This document shows positions 8,452-17,773 of a DNA stretch of 64,000 bases, piece after piece (the first letter of the stretch is position 1; each line of letters opens with the position of its first letter). The stretch comes from Roseateles sp. XES5 (GTDB taxonomy: Bacteria > Pseudomonadota > Alphaproteobacteria > Rhizobiales > Rhizobiaceae). The translations under genes were made by a program, and so were the position numbers. The stretch lies in assembly GCF_020535545.1 (NCBI RefSeq), contig NZ_CP084752.1, positions 3,933,501 through 3,997,500 of the forward strand, read 5' to 3'. Under the pieces are notes generated by a model. That model did not search any database. It saw only the letters and a program-made list of their open reading frames with translations, and had not been told where the DNA came from.

Positions 8452-10951
8452 TGTTTCCTGTTGCCTCCGGCGCCGTCCCCGCGCCGCCCTTGCCCGGGCG
8501 GTAGCGCTCCGGCCTGAGGCGGAACAGGATGAGGATCGGTCCGGCAATGTAGATAGAGGAGATGGTGCCGATCGCCACCCCGAAGAGCAGCGTCAGCGCG
8601 AAGGTGCGGATCGCCTCGCCGCCGAAGACGGCAAGCGCCGCGAGCGCGATCAGCGTCGTCGCCGAGGTGAGCACGGTGCGCGAAAGGGTGCGGTTGATGG
8701 CGTCGTCGATCAGGATGGGCAGCGGCATCTGCTTGAAATGCCGAAGATTTTCGCGAATGCGGTCGTAGACGACCATCGTGTCGTTCAGCGAATAGCCGGC
8801 GACCGTCAACAGGGCCGCGACGGCGCTGACGTTGAACTCGATGTCGGCGATGGCGAGGAAGCCGAGCGTGAAGAAGACGTCATGGGCGAGCGCGATCACC
8901 GCACCGATGGCGAAATGCCACTCGAAGCGGATCCAGATATAGGCGACGAGCGCCAGGAGGCCGGCGACGAAGCCGAGCGTGGCGGTGTCGATCAACTCGC
9001 CCGAAATGGCCGGGCCGACCACTTCGACGCGGCGGAAGTCGTAGGCGTCCTCAAGCTCGCCGCGCGCCACGAGCACGGAGGTCTGCTCGGCATTCTCGCC
9101 CTCGCCCTGCGAGGTGAGCCGCACCAGCGCCCGGCGCGGATCGCCATGGGTGTCGACGTCGAGAACCTCGATGCCGGCATCGGCCAGCCGCGCGGCAATG
9201 TCGAAGAGATCGACCTCGCCGGATTTCGCCTGGATCTCGACGGCAGCGCCGCCGGTGAAGTCGATGCCGAGCCGCAGTTCGCCGAGCGTCAGCAGGCCGG
9301 CGATCACCAGCGACAGCACGGCCGTCGCCAGGAACACCACGTTGCGCACCGCCATGAAGCGCAGGTTGAGCCGGTCGAACAGGCCCGTGCGCACGCCCTT
9401 CGGCAGATGCGTCGCGTGGCTGCGGCCGAGCCAGGCGCGCACGAGGCCCTGCGTCAGCGTGAAGGTGGTGAAGAGCGTCGCCAGAAGACCGATGCCGACG
9501 GCAAGCGCGAAGGCCCGCACCGGCGCGGCCGACAGGACGAAGAGCACCGCCACGGCGATCAGCATGGTGGCGGAGGCATCGAGCACGGTGGCGCGCGCCC
9601 GGCCGAAGCCGATGGCGATGGCATCGCGCAGCGAGCGGCCCTTGGTGGTTTCCTCGCGGATGCGCTCGAAGATCAGCACGCTGGCATCGACCGCGAGGCC
9701 AACGGTCAGCACAACGCCGGCGATCATCGACAGCGAGATCGGCACGCCGACCAGCGCCAGCACCGCGAAGGTGATCAGCACGTTGAAGAACAGCGAGAAC
9801 GAGGCGATGACGCCGAGCACGCCATAGAACAGCGTCATGAAGGCGACGACGGCGGCAACGGCGACGACGAGGGCGAGCAGCACGGTTCCGACCGAGGTCG
9901 TGCCGAGCGCCGGCTCGATGGAGCGCTCCTCAATGATGGTGAGCGGGGCCGGCAGCGGGCCGCTCGCGACGATGCGCGCGATGTTCGCCGCCCCCTCCGC
10001 GTCGAAATCGCCGGAAAGGCGGCCGACGCCGTCGGTGATGGCGCCCTTGATCTCGGAGGTGGAGATGACCTGGCCGTCGAGCAGGATGGCGATGGTGCGG
10101 CCGCTGTTTTCCTGCGTAAAGGCGGCCAGCCGCTCGGCGGCATCCCCCTTCAGCACGAATTCGATGAAGGGTTCGCCATTGGCGGCGGGCTGGGCGGAGG
10201 CGACATCCACGGCGGTGAAGAGGTCGTCCTTCTTCACGAGATAGCCGACGGGCGGCTCGCCGGTGGAATAGAGCACTTCGGACCCGGCCGGCGCGCCGTC
10301 CTCGATGGCCTGGTTGACCGGCATGCTGTTGTCGACGAGCCGGGCGGAGAGCCGGCCGACCTGCGCCAGCATGTCCTTGACGCGCTGCGGATCGGTGAGG
10401 CCCGGCATGGAGACGACGATGCGGTCGCGCTCGCCGCGCGCCACCAGCAGCGCGGGAATATCGAGGCTTTCGACGCGGCGGCGCACGGCATCCACGGCGC
10501 CGAGCGAAGCGGCGCTGGCCGCCTCTTCGACAGCGGATGCCGGCAGGACGATGCGGAACTGGCCGCCCGTGGGTTCGCTGAGCGTGCCGAGGCCAAGACC
10601 CGTCAGGGTCTGGCGCGCCGCGTCGATCCGGTCGGCGGCCGTGACGGTCACGTCGATCGTGTCTTCCGCGCCGTTGAGATCGCCATAGGGAACGGCGGCG
10701 GCGCGCAACGCGTTGCCGATCGTCTCGACGCCGGCGCGCAGCCGCTCGTCGGCGATATCGCTGCGGGAGACCTGAAGGACGAGGCGCGAGCCGCCGGTAA
10801 GGTCGAGGCCCGGAACGAGGCGGTGCGAGGCCAGCCAGTCCGGAAGGCCATTTGCCATGCGCGCCGGCAAGAGGCTCGGCAGGATGACAAGAAGGCTCGC
10901 CACCAGGGCGAGCCAGACGAGGAGGATTTTCCAGCGGGCGGGGTGCTGCAT
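8444..10951 (-). CDS. secDF: Protein translocase subunit SecDF (fusion)
   Basis: 835-residue fusion of SecD and SecF, the proton-driven factor that pulls proteins through SecYEG. The N-terminal half has the first transmembrane helix, a large periplasmic P1 domain and the block GLAVDASVLIFERIREE. The SecF half has GIDFTGGAAVEIQ and GYSLNDTMVVYDRIREN. About 12 membrane helices are expected. The C-terminus ends near 8444 and overlaps the Mth938 start. yajC lies 91 bases upstream in the same direction. Confidence 0.97.
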   Translation of the reverse strand: MQHPARWKILLVWLALVASLLVILPSLLPARMANGLPDWLASHRLVPGLDLTGGSRLVLQVSRSDIADERLRAGVETIGNALRAAAVPYGDLNGAEDTIDVTVTAADRIDAARQTLTGLGLGTLSEPTGGQFRIVLPASAVEEAASAASLGAVDAVRRRVESLDIPALLVARGERDRIVVSMPGLTDPQRVKDMLAQVGRLSARLVDNSMPVNQAIEDGAPAGSEVLYSTGEPPVGYLVKKDDLFTAVDVASAQPAANGEPFIEFVLKGDAAERLAAFTQENSGRTIAILLDGQVISTSEIKGAITDGVGRLSGDFDAEGAANIARIVASGPLPAPLTIIEERSIEPALGTTSVGTVLLALVVAVAAVVAFMTLFYGVLGVIASFSLFFNVLITFAVLALVGVPISLSMIAGVVLTVGLAVDASVLIFERIREETTKGRSLRDAIAIGFGRARATVLDASATMLIAVAVLFVLSAAPVRAFALAVGIGLLATLFTTFTLTQGLVRAWLGRSHATHLPKGVRTGLFDRLNLRFMAVRNVVFLATAVLSLVIAGLLTLGELRLGIDFTGGAAVEIQAKSGEVDLFDIAARLADAGIEVLDVDTHGDPRRALVRLTSQGEGENAEQTSVLVARGELEDAYDFRRVEVVGPAISGELIDTATLGFVAGLLALVAYIWIRFEWHFAIGAVIALAHDVFFTLGFLAIADIEFNVSAVAALLTVAGYSLNDTMVVYDRIRENLRHFKQMPLPILIDDAINRTLSRTVLTSATTLIALAALAVFGGEAIRTFALTLLFGVAIGTISSIYIAGPILILFRLRPERYRPGKGGAGTAPEATGNNG

Positions 10952-11042
10952 CGCGGTCTCGACTTCGGTCCGGCGCGGCGCCGGCTGAAAACCAGTCGGG
11001 CCGCCAGGCCGAGCGTATCCCCGGCCGAGCGGCAGGCCAAGC

Positions 11043-11378
11043 TTATTCCTTGACGGGTTCGCCCTTGACGCGGACTTCGCTGATGCCGCTGCGCGCGACG
11101 CGTACCTTGACGCCTTCGGCGATTTCGACTTCCAGTTCGCTGTCGTCGACGACCTTGGTGACCTTGCCGACGATGCCGCCGCCCGTGACGACCTGGTCGC
11201 CGCGACGGATGTTCTTCAGAAGCTCTTCGCGACGCTTCATGGACGCACGCTGCGGGCGGATGATGAGGAAGTACATCACCACGAAAATCAGCAGGAACGG
11301 CAGTACCGACATGAGAATGTCTGCGCCGCCTGCCCCGCCGGGTGCCGCCGTCTGGGCGAAGGCCTCGGTAATGAACAT
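11043..11378 (-). CDS. yajC: Preprotein translocase subunit YajC
   Basis: 111 residues. One transmembrane helix (about residues 24-44, MSVLPFLLIFVVMYFLIIRP) is followed by the YajC motif RRGDQVVTGGGIVGKV. It is an accessory protein of the SecDF complex. As first gene of the yajC-secDF-Mth938-synthase-like unit it is preceded by AAGGAGTAGCTG. Confidence 0.97.
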   Translation of the reverse strand: MFITEAFAQTAAPGGAGGADILMSVLPFLLIFVVMYFLIIRPQRASMKRREELLKNIRRGDQVVTGGGIVGKVTKVVDDSELEVEIAEGVKVRVARSGISEVRVKGEPVKE

Positions 11379-11546
11379 CAGCTACTCCTTGAAATCTTGA
11401 ATTTGCGCGGCCTGAGGGGCCATTTCGGTTGCCGGAATATAGGCAAGCAGGCCTCGAATGCAACACACGAGACCGCGAACCGCTCGTTTTTCAAGCGCTT
11501 TCCCCCTTTTCGCCACCGGCCGGCGCATGCTACCCGGCAGGAAGGC

Positions 11547-12428
11547 ATGAGGAGACAGACATTGCAGGAAGATCACGTCACGCTTCTGCTGGCCGAAATC
11601 GGCCGCATCACCACCGCGCTGGAACGCCTCGCCGGCCCCGCGCCCGCCGTCAACGACTGGGCCGCCGCCGACGTTTTCGTCTGGTCGCCCGCGCGGCTGC
11701 ACGCCCAGCCGGTCAAGCGCCCGAATCGCATCGACATCGGCCTCATCCGCGGTGTCGACCATGTGCGCGACATCCTCGTCGACAACACCGTGCGCTTCGC
11801 CCGTGGCCTGCCGGCCAACAACGTGCTGCTGTGGGGCGCGCGCGGCATGGGCAAGTCGTCGCTGGTCAAGTCCGTGCATGCGCTGGCCGCGCAGGAGACC
11901 GGGAGCGGCCTCAAGCTCATCGAGGTCCACCGCGAGGACATCGCGACGCTGCCGCTGCTGCTCGACGTGCTGAAGGACGTGCCCTTCCCCGTCATCATCT
12001 TCTGCGACGACCTGTCCTTCGACCATGACGACACGTCCTACAAGTCGCTGAAGGCGGCGCTGGACGGCGGCGTCGAAGGGCGGCCGGACAATGTGCTGCT
12101 CTATGCCACCTCGAACCGCCGGCACCTTCTGCCGCGCAACATGATCGAGAACGAGCAGTCGACGGCGATCAATCCGTCCGAAGCCGTGGAAGAGAAGGTT
12201 TCGCTTTCCGACCGTTTCGGCCTCTGGCTCGGCTTCTACAAGTGCAGCCAGGTCGAATATCTCGAGATGATCGACGGCTACGCCGCCCATTTCGGTCTCG
12301 ACCTGCCGCAGGAGCAGCTGCATGCGGAAGCCCTGGAATGGGCCACCACGCGCGGCTCGCGCTCCGGGCGCGTCGCCTGGCAATATGTCCAGGACGTCGC
12401 CGGCCGTCTCGGCAAGGCGCTCAGGTAA
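11547..12428 (+). CDS. DUF815 AAA-type ATP-binding protein
   Basis: About 293 residues. Walker A GARGMGKSS is at residues 97-105 and Walker B VIIFCDDL near 150, followed by sensor-like LLYATSNRRHLLP. The DUF815 family is widespread but functionally uncharacterised. The start is uncertain: ATG 11547 has a purine stretch too close to it, while an in-frame TTG at 11562 follows GGAG at a better distance. It is divergent from yajC and ends in a strong terminator. Confidence 0.93.
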   Translation: MRRQTLQEDHVTLLLAEIGRITTALERLAGPAPAVNDWAAADVFVWSPARLHAQPVKRPNRIDIGLIRGVDHVRDILVDNTVRFARGLPANNVLLWGARGMGKSSLVKSVHALAAQETGSGLKLIEVHREDIATLPLLLDVLKDVPFPVIIFCDDLSFDHDDTSYKSLKAALDGGVEGRPDNVLLYATSNRRHLLPRNMIENEQSTAINPSEAVEEKVSLSDRFGLWLGFYKCSQVEYLEMIDGYAAHFGLDLPQEQLHAEALEWATTRGSRSGRVAWQYVQDVAGRLGKALR

Positions 12429-12431
12429 TCG

Positions 12432-12455
12432 AAAGCCGGCCGGAGGGCCGGCTTT
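12432..12455 (+). terminator. Terminator of the DUF815 gene
   Basis: AAAGCCGGCC pairs with GGCCGGCTTT over a GGAG loop and is followed by CTTGTTTC. Confidence 0.9.
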
Positions 12456-12500
12456 CTTGTTTCAGGAAAAGCCACGTTTCGTCAGGAAAGACTGGTTTCT

Positions 12501-12806
12501 TCAGGAAAACACGGGGCGCAGGAAGCTGCGCTCGAAGCTGATGATGCTGCGGTTGCGCTTGTCCATGTCGTAGGCGGCGATGCATTCGGGATCGCTCGCC
12601 ATGCGGGTGCGATAATCCTCGTAGGCCGCAAGGCTCGGGAAGCTGAACAGCGCGAACGCGATGTTGTTCGCCCCCTCACTCGGCAGGAAATAGCCGTGAT
12701 GCGTGCCGCCCATGCGATTGACGATGGGAATCCACGCCCGGGCATAGAGCTCGAATTCCTCCAGCTTGTGCGGATCGATGACGTAGCGGAGATAACAGGT
12801 GATCAT
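12501..12806 (-). CDS. NIPSNAP family protein
   Basis: 101 residues, MITCYLRYVIDPHKLEEFEL, with the NIPSNAP/dimeric alpha-beta barrel pattern (YARAWIPIVNRMGGTHHGYF) and a C-terminal ERSFLRPV. Bacterial members are small dimeric proteins of unknown substrate. The ATG follows GGGAGCC. It is followed convergently by the DUF815 gene, and the rhodanese gene upstream runs the same way. Confidence 0.88.
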   Translation of the reverse strand: MITCYLRYVIDPHKLEEFELYARAWIPIVNRMGGTHHGYFLPSEGANNIAFALFSFPSLAAYEDYRTRMASDPECIAAYDMDKRNRSIISFERSFLRPVFS

Positions 12807-12906
12807 TGGGGGCTCCCGTGTTGGTTCGCGCGACTGTTTCAGATTCGCCCGCAGGACGGCAGGGTCGCAATCGCCGGTGGAGGCCGCAACGTGAAGCCCC
12901 CCTCGC

Positions 12907-13338
12907 TCATTCGGCAGCGACCGCAAGCAGGCTTCCCGGCGCGGCGCCCGTCGCAAAGGGCAGTCCTTCGTCGGCCCAGCCGGTGACGCCGCCGATCATG
13001 ATCTTTACCGGCCGGCCGAGACGGGCGAGCTTCAGCGCCGCCTGGTCCGCGCCGTTGCAATGCGGGCCGGCGCAGTAGACGACGAACAGCGTTTCTTCGG
13101 GCCATTCGGCCATGCGTTCCGCGCTGATCTGGCGATGCGGCAGGTGCAGCGCGCCCGGCACGTGCTGCCGGGCATAGGCCTCCGGCGAACCGATGACATG
13201 CAGCAGAACGAAATCCGCATCGCCCGCCCGGAGCGCGGCGGCGACATCCGAGCAGTCGGTCTCGACGGAAAGGCGCCTGAGGAAATGTTCGGCGGCGACG
13301 GCGGGGGATGCGGGGGCGTAGTCGGTGACGAAGCTCAT
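12907..13338 (-). CDS. Rhodanese-like domain protein
   Basis: 143 residues. Single rhodanese domain with the substrate-loop cysteine in VVYCAGPHCNGAD (Cys89) and the CH2A-like block GSPEAYARQHVPGALHLP. It probably transfers sulfane sulfur or senses it. The loop is CAGPHCNGA rather than the usual CxxGxR form, as in a subset found with AraC-type regulators. It is divergent from the GlxA-type regulator, which likely controls it. Confidence 0.9.
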   Translation of the reverse strand: MSFVTDYAPASPAVAAEHFLRRLSVETDCSDVAAALRAGDADFVLLHVIGSPEAYARQHVPGALHLPHRQISAERMAEWPEETLFVVYCAGPHCNGADQAALKLARLGRPVKIMIGGVTGWADEGLPFATGAAPGSLLAVAAE

Positions 13339-13425
13339 GGCTCTCTCTCCTGTTGTGATGAGGGAGATGTAGCCGCTCCGCGTGCCGGCTTGCAGATGGC
13401 ATGATTGACATATAGGCTCAAGATC

Positions 13426-14421
13426 ATGCCAAACCCGCTCTCTCTCCCGCCGCTCGCCAATTCCCTGGTCGTCGCCATCGCCTATGACCGGCTCTGCACC
13501 TTCGAGTTCGGCATTGCGACCGAGATCTTCGCCCTTCCGCGGCCGGAAATGGGCGAAAACTGGTATCGCTTTGCCGTCGCCGGCGTCGATTCGGGCGAAA
13601 TGCGCGCGGCCGGTGGCCTGCGCTTTGCGGTCGATGGCGGGCTCGACCTCCTCGCGGAGGCCGGCACCATCGTCATTCCCGGCTGGCGCGGCGTCGATGC
13701 GACGGTGCCCGATGCGCTCGTCGCTGCGCTGCAGGCCGCCCATGCCCGCGGCGCGCGCATCCTCTCCTTCTGCTCCGGCGCCTTCGTGCTCGCCGCCGCC
13801 GGCCTGCTCGACGGGCAGCGGGCCACCACCCATTGGCGCTATACCCAGGCGCTGACGGCGCGGCATCCGGATGTCGATGTCAGCCCCGACGTGCTCTATG
13901 TCGATGCCGGCACGGTGCTGACATCGGCGGGCACGGCCGCCGGTCTCGACCTGTGTCTTCATCTCATCCGCCGGGATTTCGGCACGGAGGCCGCCAACCT
14001 TGTCGCCCGCCGCCTTGTCATGCCGGCGCATCGCGACGGCGGGCAGGCGCAGTTCATCACGCAGGTCGTGCCGCGCGCCCATGAAAGCGGCCGGCTCGGA
14101 CCGCTGCTCGACCATATGCGGGAAAATCTCGGCGCCGATCACACCGTGGCGGCGCTCGCCCGCCGGGCCGGCATGAGCGGGCGCACCTTCCTGCGCCGCT
14201 TCGAATCGGCGACCGGCATGACGCCCGCCCGCTGGCTGCTCGCCCAGCGGCTCGGCAAGGCGCGCGACCTCCTGGAAGAAACCGGCGCCTCCGTCGAGGA
14301 GATCGCCGCGCTTTCCGGCTTCGGTACGACGGGCACGCTCCGCCACCACTTCCGCCTGCATCTCGCCACGACGCCCGCCGCCTATCGCGACGCCTTCGGC
14401 AAGCGGGCGGCAAAGCAATAG
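13426..14421 (+). CDS. GlxA/FtrA-type transcriptional regulator (DJ-1/PfpI + AraC HTH)
   Basis: 331 residues. An N-terminal DJ-1/PfpI-like sensor domain contains the nucleophile-elbow block RILSFCSGAFVLAAAGLLDG, and a C-terminal AraC double helix-turn-helix spans about residues 230-325 (TVAALARRAGMSGRTFLRRF, then EEIAALSGFGTTGTLRHHF). ATG 13426 is preferred over an upstream TTG. The 87-base gap to the divergent rhodanese gene should hold both promoters. The ligand is unknown. Confidence 0.93.
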   Translation: MPNPLSLPPLANSLVVAIAYDRLCTFEFGIATEIFALPRPEMGENWYRFAVAGVDSGEMRAAGGLRFAVDGGLDLLAEAGTIVIPGWRGVDATVPDALVAALQAAHARGARILSFCSGAFVLAAAGLLDGQRATTHWRYTQALTARHPDVDVSPDVLYVDAGTVLTSAGTAAGLDLCLHLIRRDFGTEAANLVARRLVMPAHRDGGQAQFITQVVPRAHESGRLGPLLDHMRENLGADHTVAALARRAGMSGRTFLRRFESATGMTPARWLLAQRLGKARDLLEETGASVEEIAALSGFGTTGTLRHHFRLHLATTPAAYRDAFGKRAAKQ

Positions 14422-14496
14422 GTAAGCCATCAATGACAAACGGGCGGCTCCGAAGGGAACCGCCCGCGCAGGATTTCAGAGTGGGCCTCTCGAGGC

Positions 14497-16050
14497 CTAT
14501 TCGAGGAAGGTCATCGGGTTGACCGGCGTCGCGTTCTTGCGCACCTCGAAGTGCACCTTCGGACGGGTGGCGTTGCCGCTCATGCCCGAGGTCGCGACCG
14601 TCTGGCCGCGCTGGATCTTCTGGCCGCGCTGCACGCTGAGATCGCCGGCATGGCCGTAGACCGTGACGGTGCCGTCGTCATGGCGCACCAGAACCGCGTT
14701 GCCGAGTTCCTTCAGGCTGCTGCCGGCATAGATGACCACGCCGTTCTCGGCGGCCTTGATCGGCGTGCCCTCGGGGACGGAAATGTCGATGCCGTCGTTG
14801 CGGTTGCCTTCGACATTGGCGCCGTAGCCGGCAATGACCGCGCCGCGCACCGGCCAGCGATACTTGCCGATGCCGGTGGATTCGGGCGCTTCGTCGGTCA
14901 CGTCGGATTTCTCCGCGACTTCCGTCACCGTCTTCACCGGCGCCTTGTAGGATTCCGGCTTCTTCTCGGCGGTCTCGACCTTGGTTTCCTTCTTGACCGG
15001 AACGGATGCCGTCACGGTCTTGTCGGTCGTCGTCTCGCCTGCCGTGCCGCCGGCCGGGATGACGAGCTTCTGGCCGATGCGGATCGAGGCCGTCTCAAGA
15101 CCATTCGCCTTCTTCAGCGCATCGACGGAAACGCCGTTGCTGCGCGCGATCTTGGCGAGCGAATCGCCCGTCTTGACTTCGTAGCTGCCCTTGCCCTTGC
15201 CCTTGCCTTCGCCGATCTCGGCGAGGTTGGTGTTCGCCTGGCCGCTCTCCGACTTGACCTTGTCCCGCGTCGCGGTGCCCGGCAGGATGGCGACGTTCTG
15301 CTCGCCCTTGCGTTCCGGCGTCGGCAGTTTGTTGTCGGCCTTCAGCGTGTTGTCGGCCGAAGCCTTGGCGCTGCTCGCCGTGGTGCTGAAGGTCGGGATG
15401 ATGATCTTCTGGCCCGGCTCGGCGTCCGAAGCGCGCTTCAGGCCGTTGGCGGCGAGAATTTCCTTCTCCGGTACGCCGTAGCGGTTGGCGAGCGTCTTCA
15501 CGCTTTCGCCCTGGCGCAGCATGACGACAGGCGCATTGCGGGTCGACCAGCCGGCCTTGCCCTTGACCGTCGCGGTGGTGAGGCTGTCCGCCTCCTCGAC
15601 GATGGCCTTCGCCTTGCGCTGCGGCAGTTCCTGACCGAGCGAAGCCTGGCGGTCGGTGACCTGGCCGACCGTCGGATCGGAAAGCTCGCCGCGCTGGACG
15701 CCCATCGACCGCGTGCCGGAGCCCGTCGTAGACGTATTGATCGGATCGTAGGAGACCGCGCCCTGATCGGGGAACGGCTGGTTCAGCGCCTCGTTGCGCG
15801 AGCCCATCTGGTTTGCGGATGCAAACTGCTGGCCGTTGCCGACATCGCCGCGCGGCACGGGATTGGTGCCGCCGAACAGCGTGCGGCGCGGAACCGAGCT
15901 GGTCGTGATATTATCCTGGTCGGAACTGGAGAAGAGACCGCCAAACCGCGAAACGTCCGAGCTGCACCCGGTCGCGACACTGGCCAGCAGGGCAGCCGCC
16001 ATAAGGCGGGTCGCGGTCCTACCAAAACTCGGCGATACACTCTTACGCAT
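14497..16050 (-). CDS. DipM/NlpD-like LysM-LytM lipoprotein (catalytically degenerate M23)
   Basis: 517 residues. Lipoprotein signal with the modified Cys at residue 29 (SVATGC), two LysM peptidoglycan-binding domains (about 166-215 and 281-330), a low-complexity Lys/Thr linker, and a C-terminal LytM domain. The zinc ligands are incomplete: NDGID at 418-422 has Asn where the first His should be, and PKVHFEV has Lys498 in place of the first His of HxH. It is therefore probably an activator of cell-wall amidases rather than a peptidase, as in NlpD and Caulobacter DipM. It lies downstream of surE and pcm as nlpD does in E. coli. Confidence 0.9.
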   Translation of the reverse strand: MRKSVSPSFGRTATRLMAAALLASVATGCSSDVSRFGGLFSSSDQDNITTSSVPRRTLFGGTNPVPRGDVGNGQQFASANQMGSRNEALNQPFPDQGAVSYDPINTSTTGSGTRSMGVQRGELSDPTVGQVTDRQASLGQELPQRKAKAIVEEADSLTTATVKGKAGWSTRNAPVVMLRQGESVKTLANRYGVPEKEILAANGLKRASDAEPGQKIIIPTFSTTASSAKASADNTLKADNKLPTPERKGEQNVAILPGTATRDKVKSESGQANTNLAEIGEGKGKGKGSYEVKTGDSLAKIARSNGVSVDALKKANGLETASIRIGQKLVIPAGGTAGETTTDKTVTASVPVKKETKVETAEKKPESYKAPVKTVTEVAEKSDVTDEAPESTGIGKYRWPVRGAVIAGYGANVEGNRNDGIDISVPEGTPIKAAENGVVIYAGSSLKELGNAVLVRHDDGTVTVYGHAGDLSVQRGQKIQRGQTVATSGMSGNATRPKVHFEVRKNATPVNPMTFLE

Positions 16051-16106
16051 GAGACAACCCAATCGGTACGCTACTTGATATGGGATGATTAAAGCGCGTT
16101 AGAGTT

Positions 16107-16130
16107 ACCGCCCGGTTAAAGTCGGGCGGT
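16107..16130 (-). terminator. Possible terminator after the 214-residue unknown gene
   Basis: ACCGCCCG pairs perfectly with CGGGCGGT over GTTAAAGT. The flanking T-run is weak, so this could equally be an attenuator in the dipM leader, 57 bases before its start. Confidence 0.4.
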
Positions 16131-16201
16131 CCGCCGTGTCTTTTTGATGAATTGATAACCATGGTGCGCGCGCACCGTGGCAAAACGAGGACTGAAGCGC
16201 C

Positions 16202-16846
16202 TCAGAAACCGATGGAATACATGCTGTCGGCGCGCGAGATGCGGCCGCTGACGCGGGCGACGTTTTCGAGATCGCCGGCGCTCGGCTGGAAGATCGCCGA
16301 AATGGGTGTCGCGCGCCGCGCATTGCGCTCGCCGGCCTCGGTTCCATTCTCAAGGGCAGCGCCATTCTCAAGGGAAGCGACAGGCGCGGACATGTCGAGA
16401 GCGCTTTCATTATAGGCGATGGCGCGCAGGGCCGCGACGGCAGGCTCGCGCGTCCCGGCATAGCGGGAACTGCGCTGGTCCTGCGCCGGCATGCTGTCGA
16501 AATATTCGATATAGGCGCGGAAATAGGCCTTGCGGTCGCCCTCGTTGAGGAAGTGGCCGTAGGCGGCGTGCTCGCGCTGTTCGAGCGCCGACGTGTCGAG
16601 ATTGTTGCGCTCCGCCTCGGTAAGCGCCGGCTGACTGTAAGCCGTCTCTTCCTTGGCGACGCTGAGAACCAGCAGCGCATCGACCGAGAGGCCGACATGC
16701 AGGGACGGGTCGGAACTGCCGCCCGCAAGATGCGCGGTCGAGACAGCCTCGGCATTCTCCTCGGCCCCCTTGCCGGCAGCCTTCGTCGCGAGATACGTGA
16801 GGCTGTCGCTGGTGGAACCGCTGGCGATCCTGTTCGAGACGTTCAT
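16202..16846 (-). CDS. Conserved-looking unknown protein, 214 residues
   Basis: Starts MNVSNRIASGSTSDSLTYLA. The body is soluble with no signal peptide or membrane helix. A Tyr/Phe-rich segment AYFRAYIEYFDSMPAQDQ lies in the middle. The start at 16846 is preferred over 16858. It lies between pcm and dipM in the same orientation. I recognise no domain; the coding pattern and placement make it a likely real gene. Confidence 0.7.
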   Translation of the reverse strand: MNVSNRIASGSTSDSLTYLATKAAGKGAEENAEAVSTAHLAGGSSDPSLHVGLSVDALLVLSVAKEETAYSQPALTEAERNNLDTSALEQREHAAYGHFLNEGDRKAYFRAYIEYFDSMPAQDQRSSRYAGTREPAVAALRAIAYNESALDMSAPVASLENGAALENGTEAGERNARRATPISAIFQPSAGDLENVARVSGRISRADSMYSIGF

Positions 16847-17116
16847 TTCCCTCTCCATCGGAACGGCCGAACCGTCTGGAAAACCGGCGTTCTGCGTGGA
16901 ACCTTCTGCTTCGTCTCCGGCCTACGCCCCGAAGCTTGCGCGAAGCTTGCGTAAGTTAACAAAAGGTTAACGCGCTGTATTTGCGAGCGAAATTCACCCA
17001 CCGCGTGCAGAGCACCTGCGGGAAGCCTCTGGATTTGCGGCAAAAACAGCAAAGACTCAGCGGGCGCGCGGCCCGCCGGGTTGAAAAGAAGGTTGCTTGA
17101 GGGGTGCCCGGAGGGC

Positions 17117-17773
17117 CTAGAGAGCCTGCGCCATCTGCGGGACGATGGGCAGATAGGGCACGGCGAAGAGGTCTTCGCGGTCGAAGCGGCTGCCGGTCTT
17201 GACCAGCTTCAGCATGCGACACTCGGTTTCGCTGACCATGACGGGCGCGATCAGCATGCCGCCGGAGACGAGCTGCTCGGCGAAGAAGCGCGGCAAGGCC
17301 GGAAAGGCCGTCGTGACGAGGATGCGGTCGAAGGTCCCCTCGCCCGGCATGCCGTTGCTGCCATCGGCCTGGCGCACGATGACATTGCGAATGCCGGCCT
17401 TCTCGATGGACTGCTGCGCATTGGTGACCAGCGTGCGGTAGCGGTCGATGGTCAGCACGCGCTCCGTCATGCGGCCCATGACGGCGGCGGTGAAGCCGCT
17501 GCCGGTGCCGACTTCGAGGATGCGCTGGCCGGCCTTGAGATTGAGAAGGTGCAGGATCCGCACCGCGAGGTCGACGCCCTCGACGAAGGAGCCGCAGTCG
17601 AGCGGCAGCAGGCGGCTGGAATAGGCTTCACCGGCGAACTGCGGCGGCACGAAGAGCGTGCGCGGCGTCTGCTCGACGGCCGTGAGCAGGTCGAGATTGT
17701 TGATGCCCTGGCCGCGCAGGCGCAGCGCCAGCGCGGCAAAACCTTCCTTCTCGATCACCCGCCCCGTGTTCAA
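17117..17773 (-). CDS. pcm: Protein-L-isoaspartate O-methyltransferase
   Basis: 218 residues. SAM-dependent repair enzyme for damaged aspartyl residues. The SAM-binding motif I is [16 protein letters not shown], and the PIMT loop [12 protein letters not shown] segment precedes it. It overlaps the surE stop by 4 bases, an arrangement (surE-pcm-nlpD-like) shared with many proteobacteria. A second, diverged PIMT gene occurs at 40353. Confidence 0.95.
   Translation of the reverse strand: MNTGRVIEKEGFAALALRLRGQGINNLDLLTAVEQTPRTLFVPPQFAGEAYSSRLLPLDCGSFVEGVDLAVRILHLLNLKAGQRILEVGTGSGFTAAVMGRMTERVLTIDRYRTLVTNAQQSIEKAGIRNVIVRQADGSNGMPGEGTFDRILVTTAFPALPRFFAEQLVSGGMLIAPVMVSETECRMLKLVKTGSRFDREDLFAVPYLPIVPQMAQAL

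Noticed and set aside
8321..11053. A 910-codon plus-strand frame opposite secDF
   Set aside because: Shadow of secDF; repetitive charged composition without family motifs.
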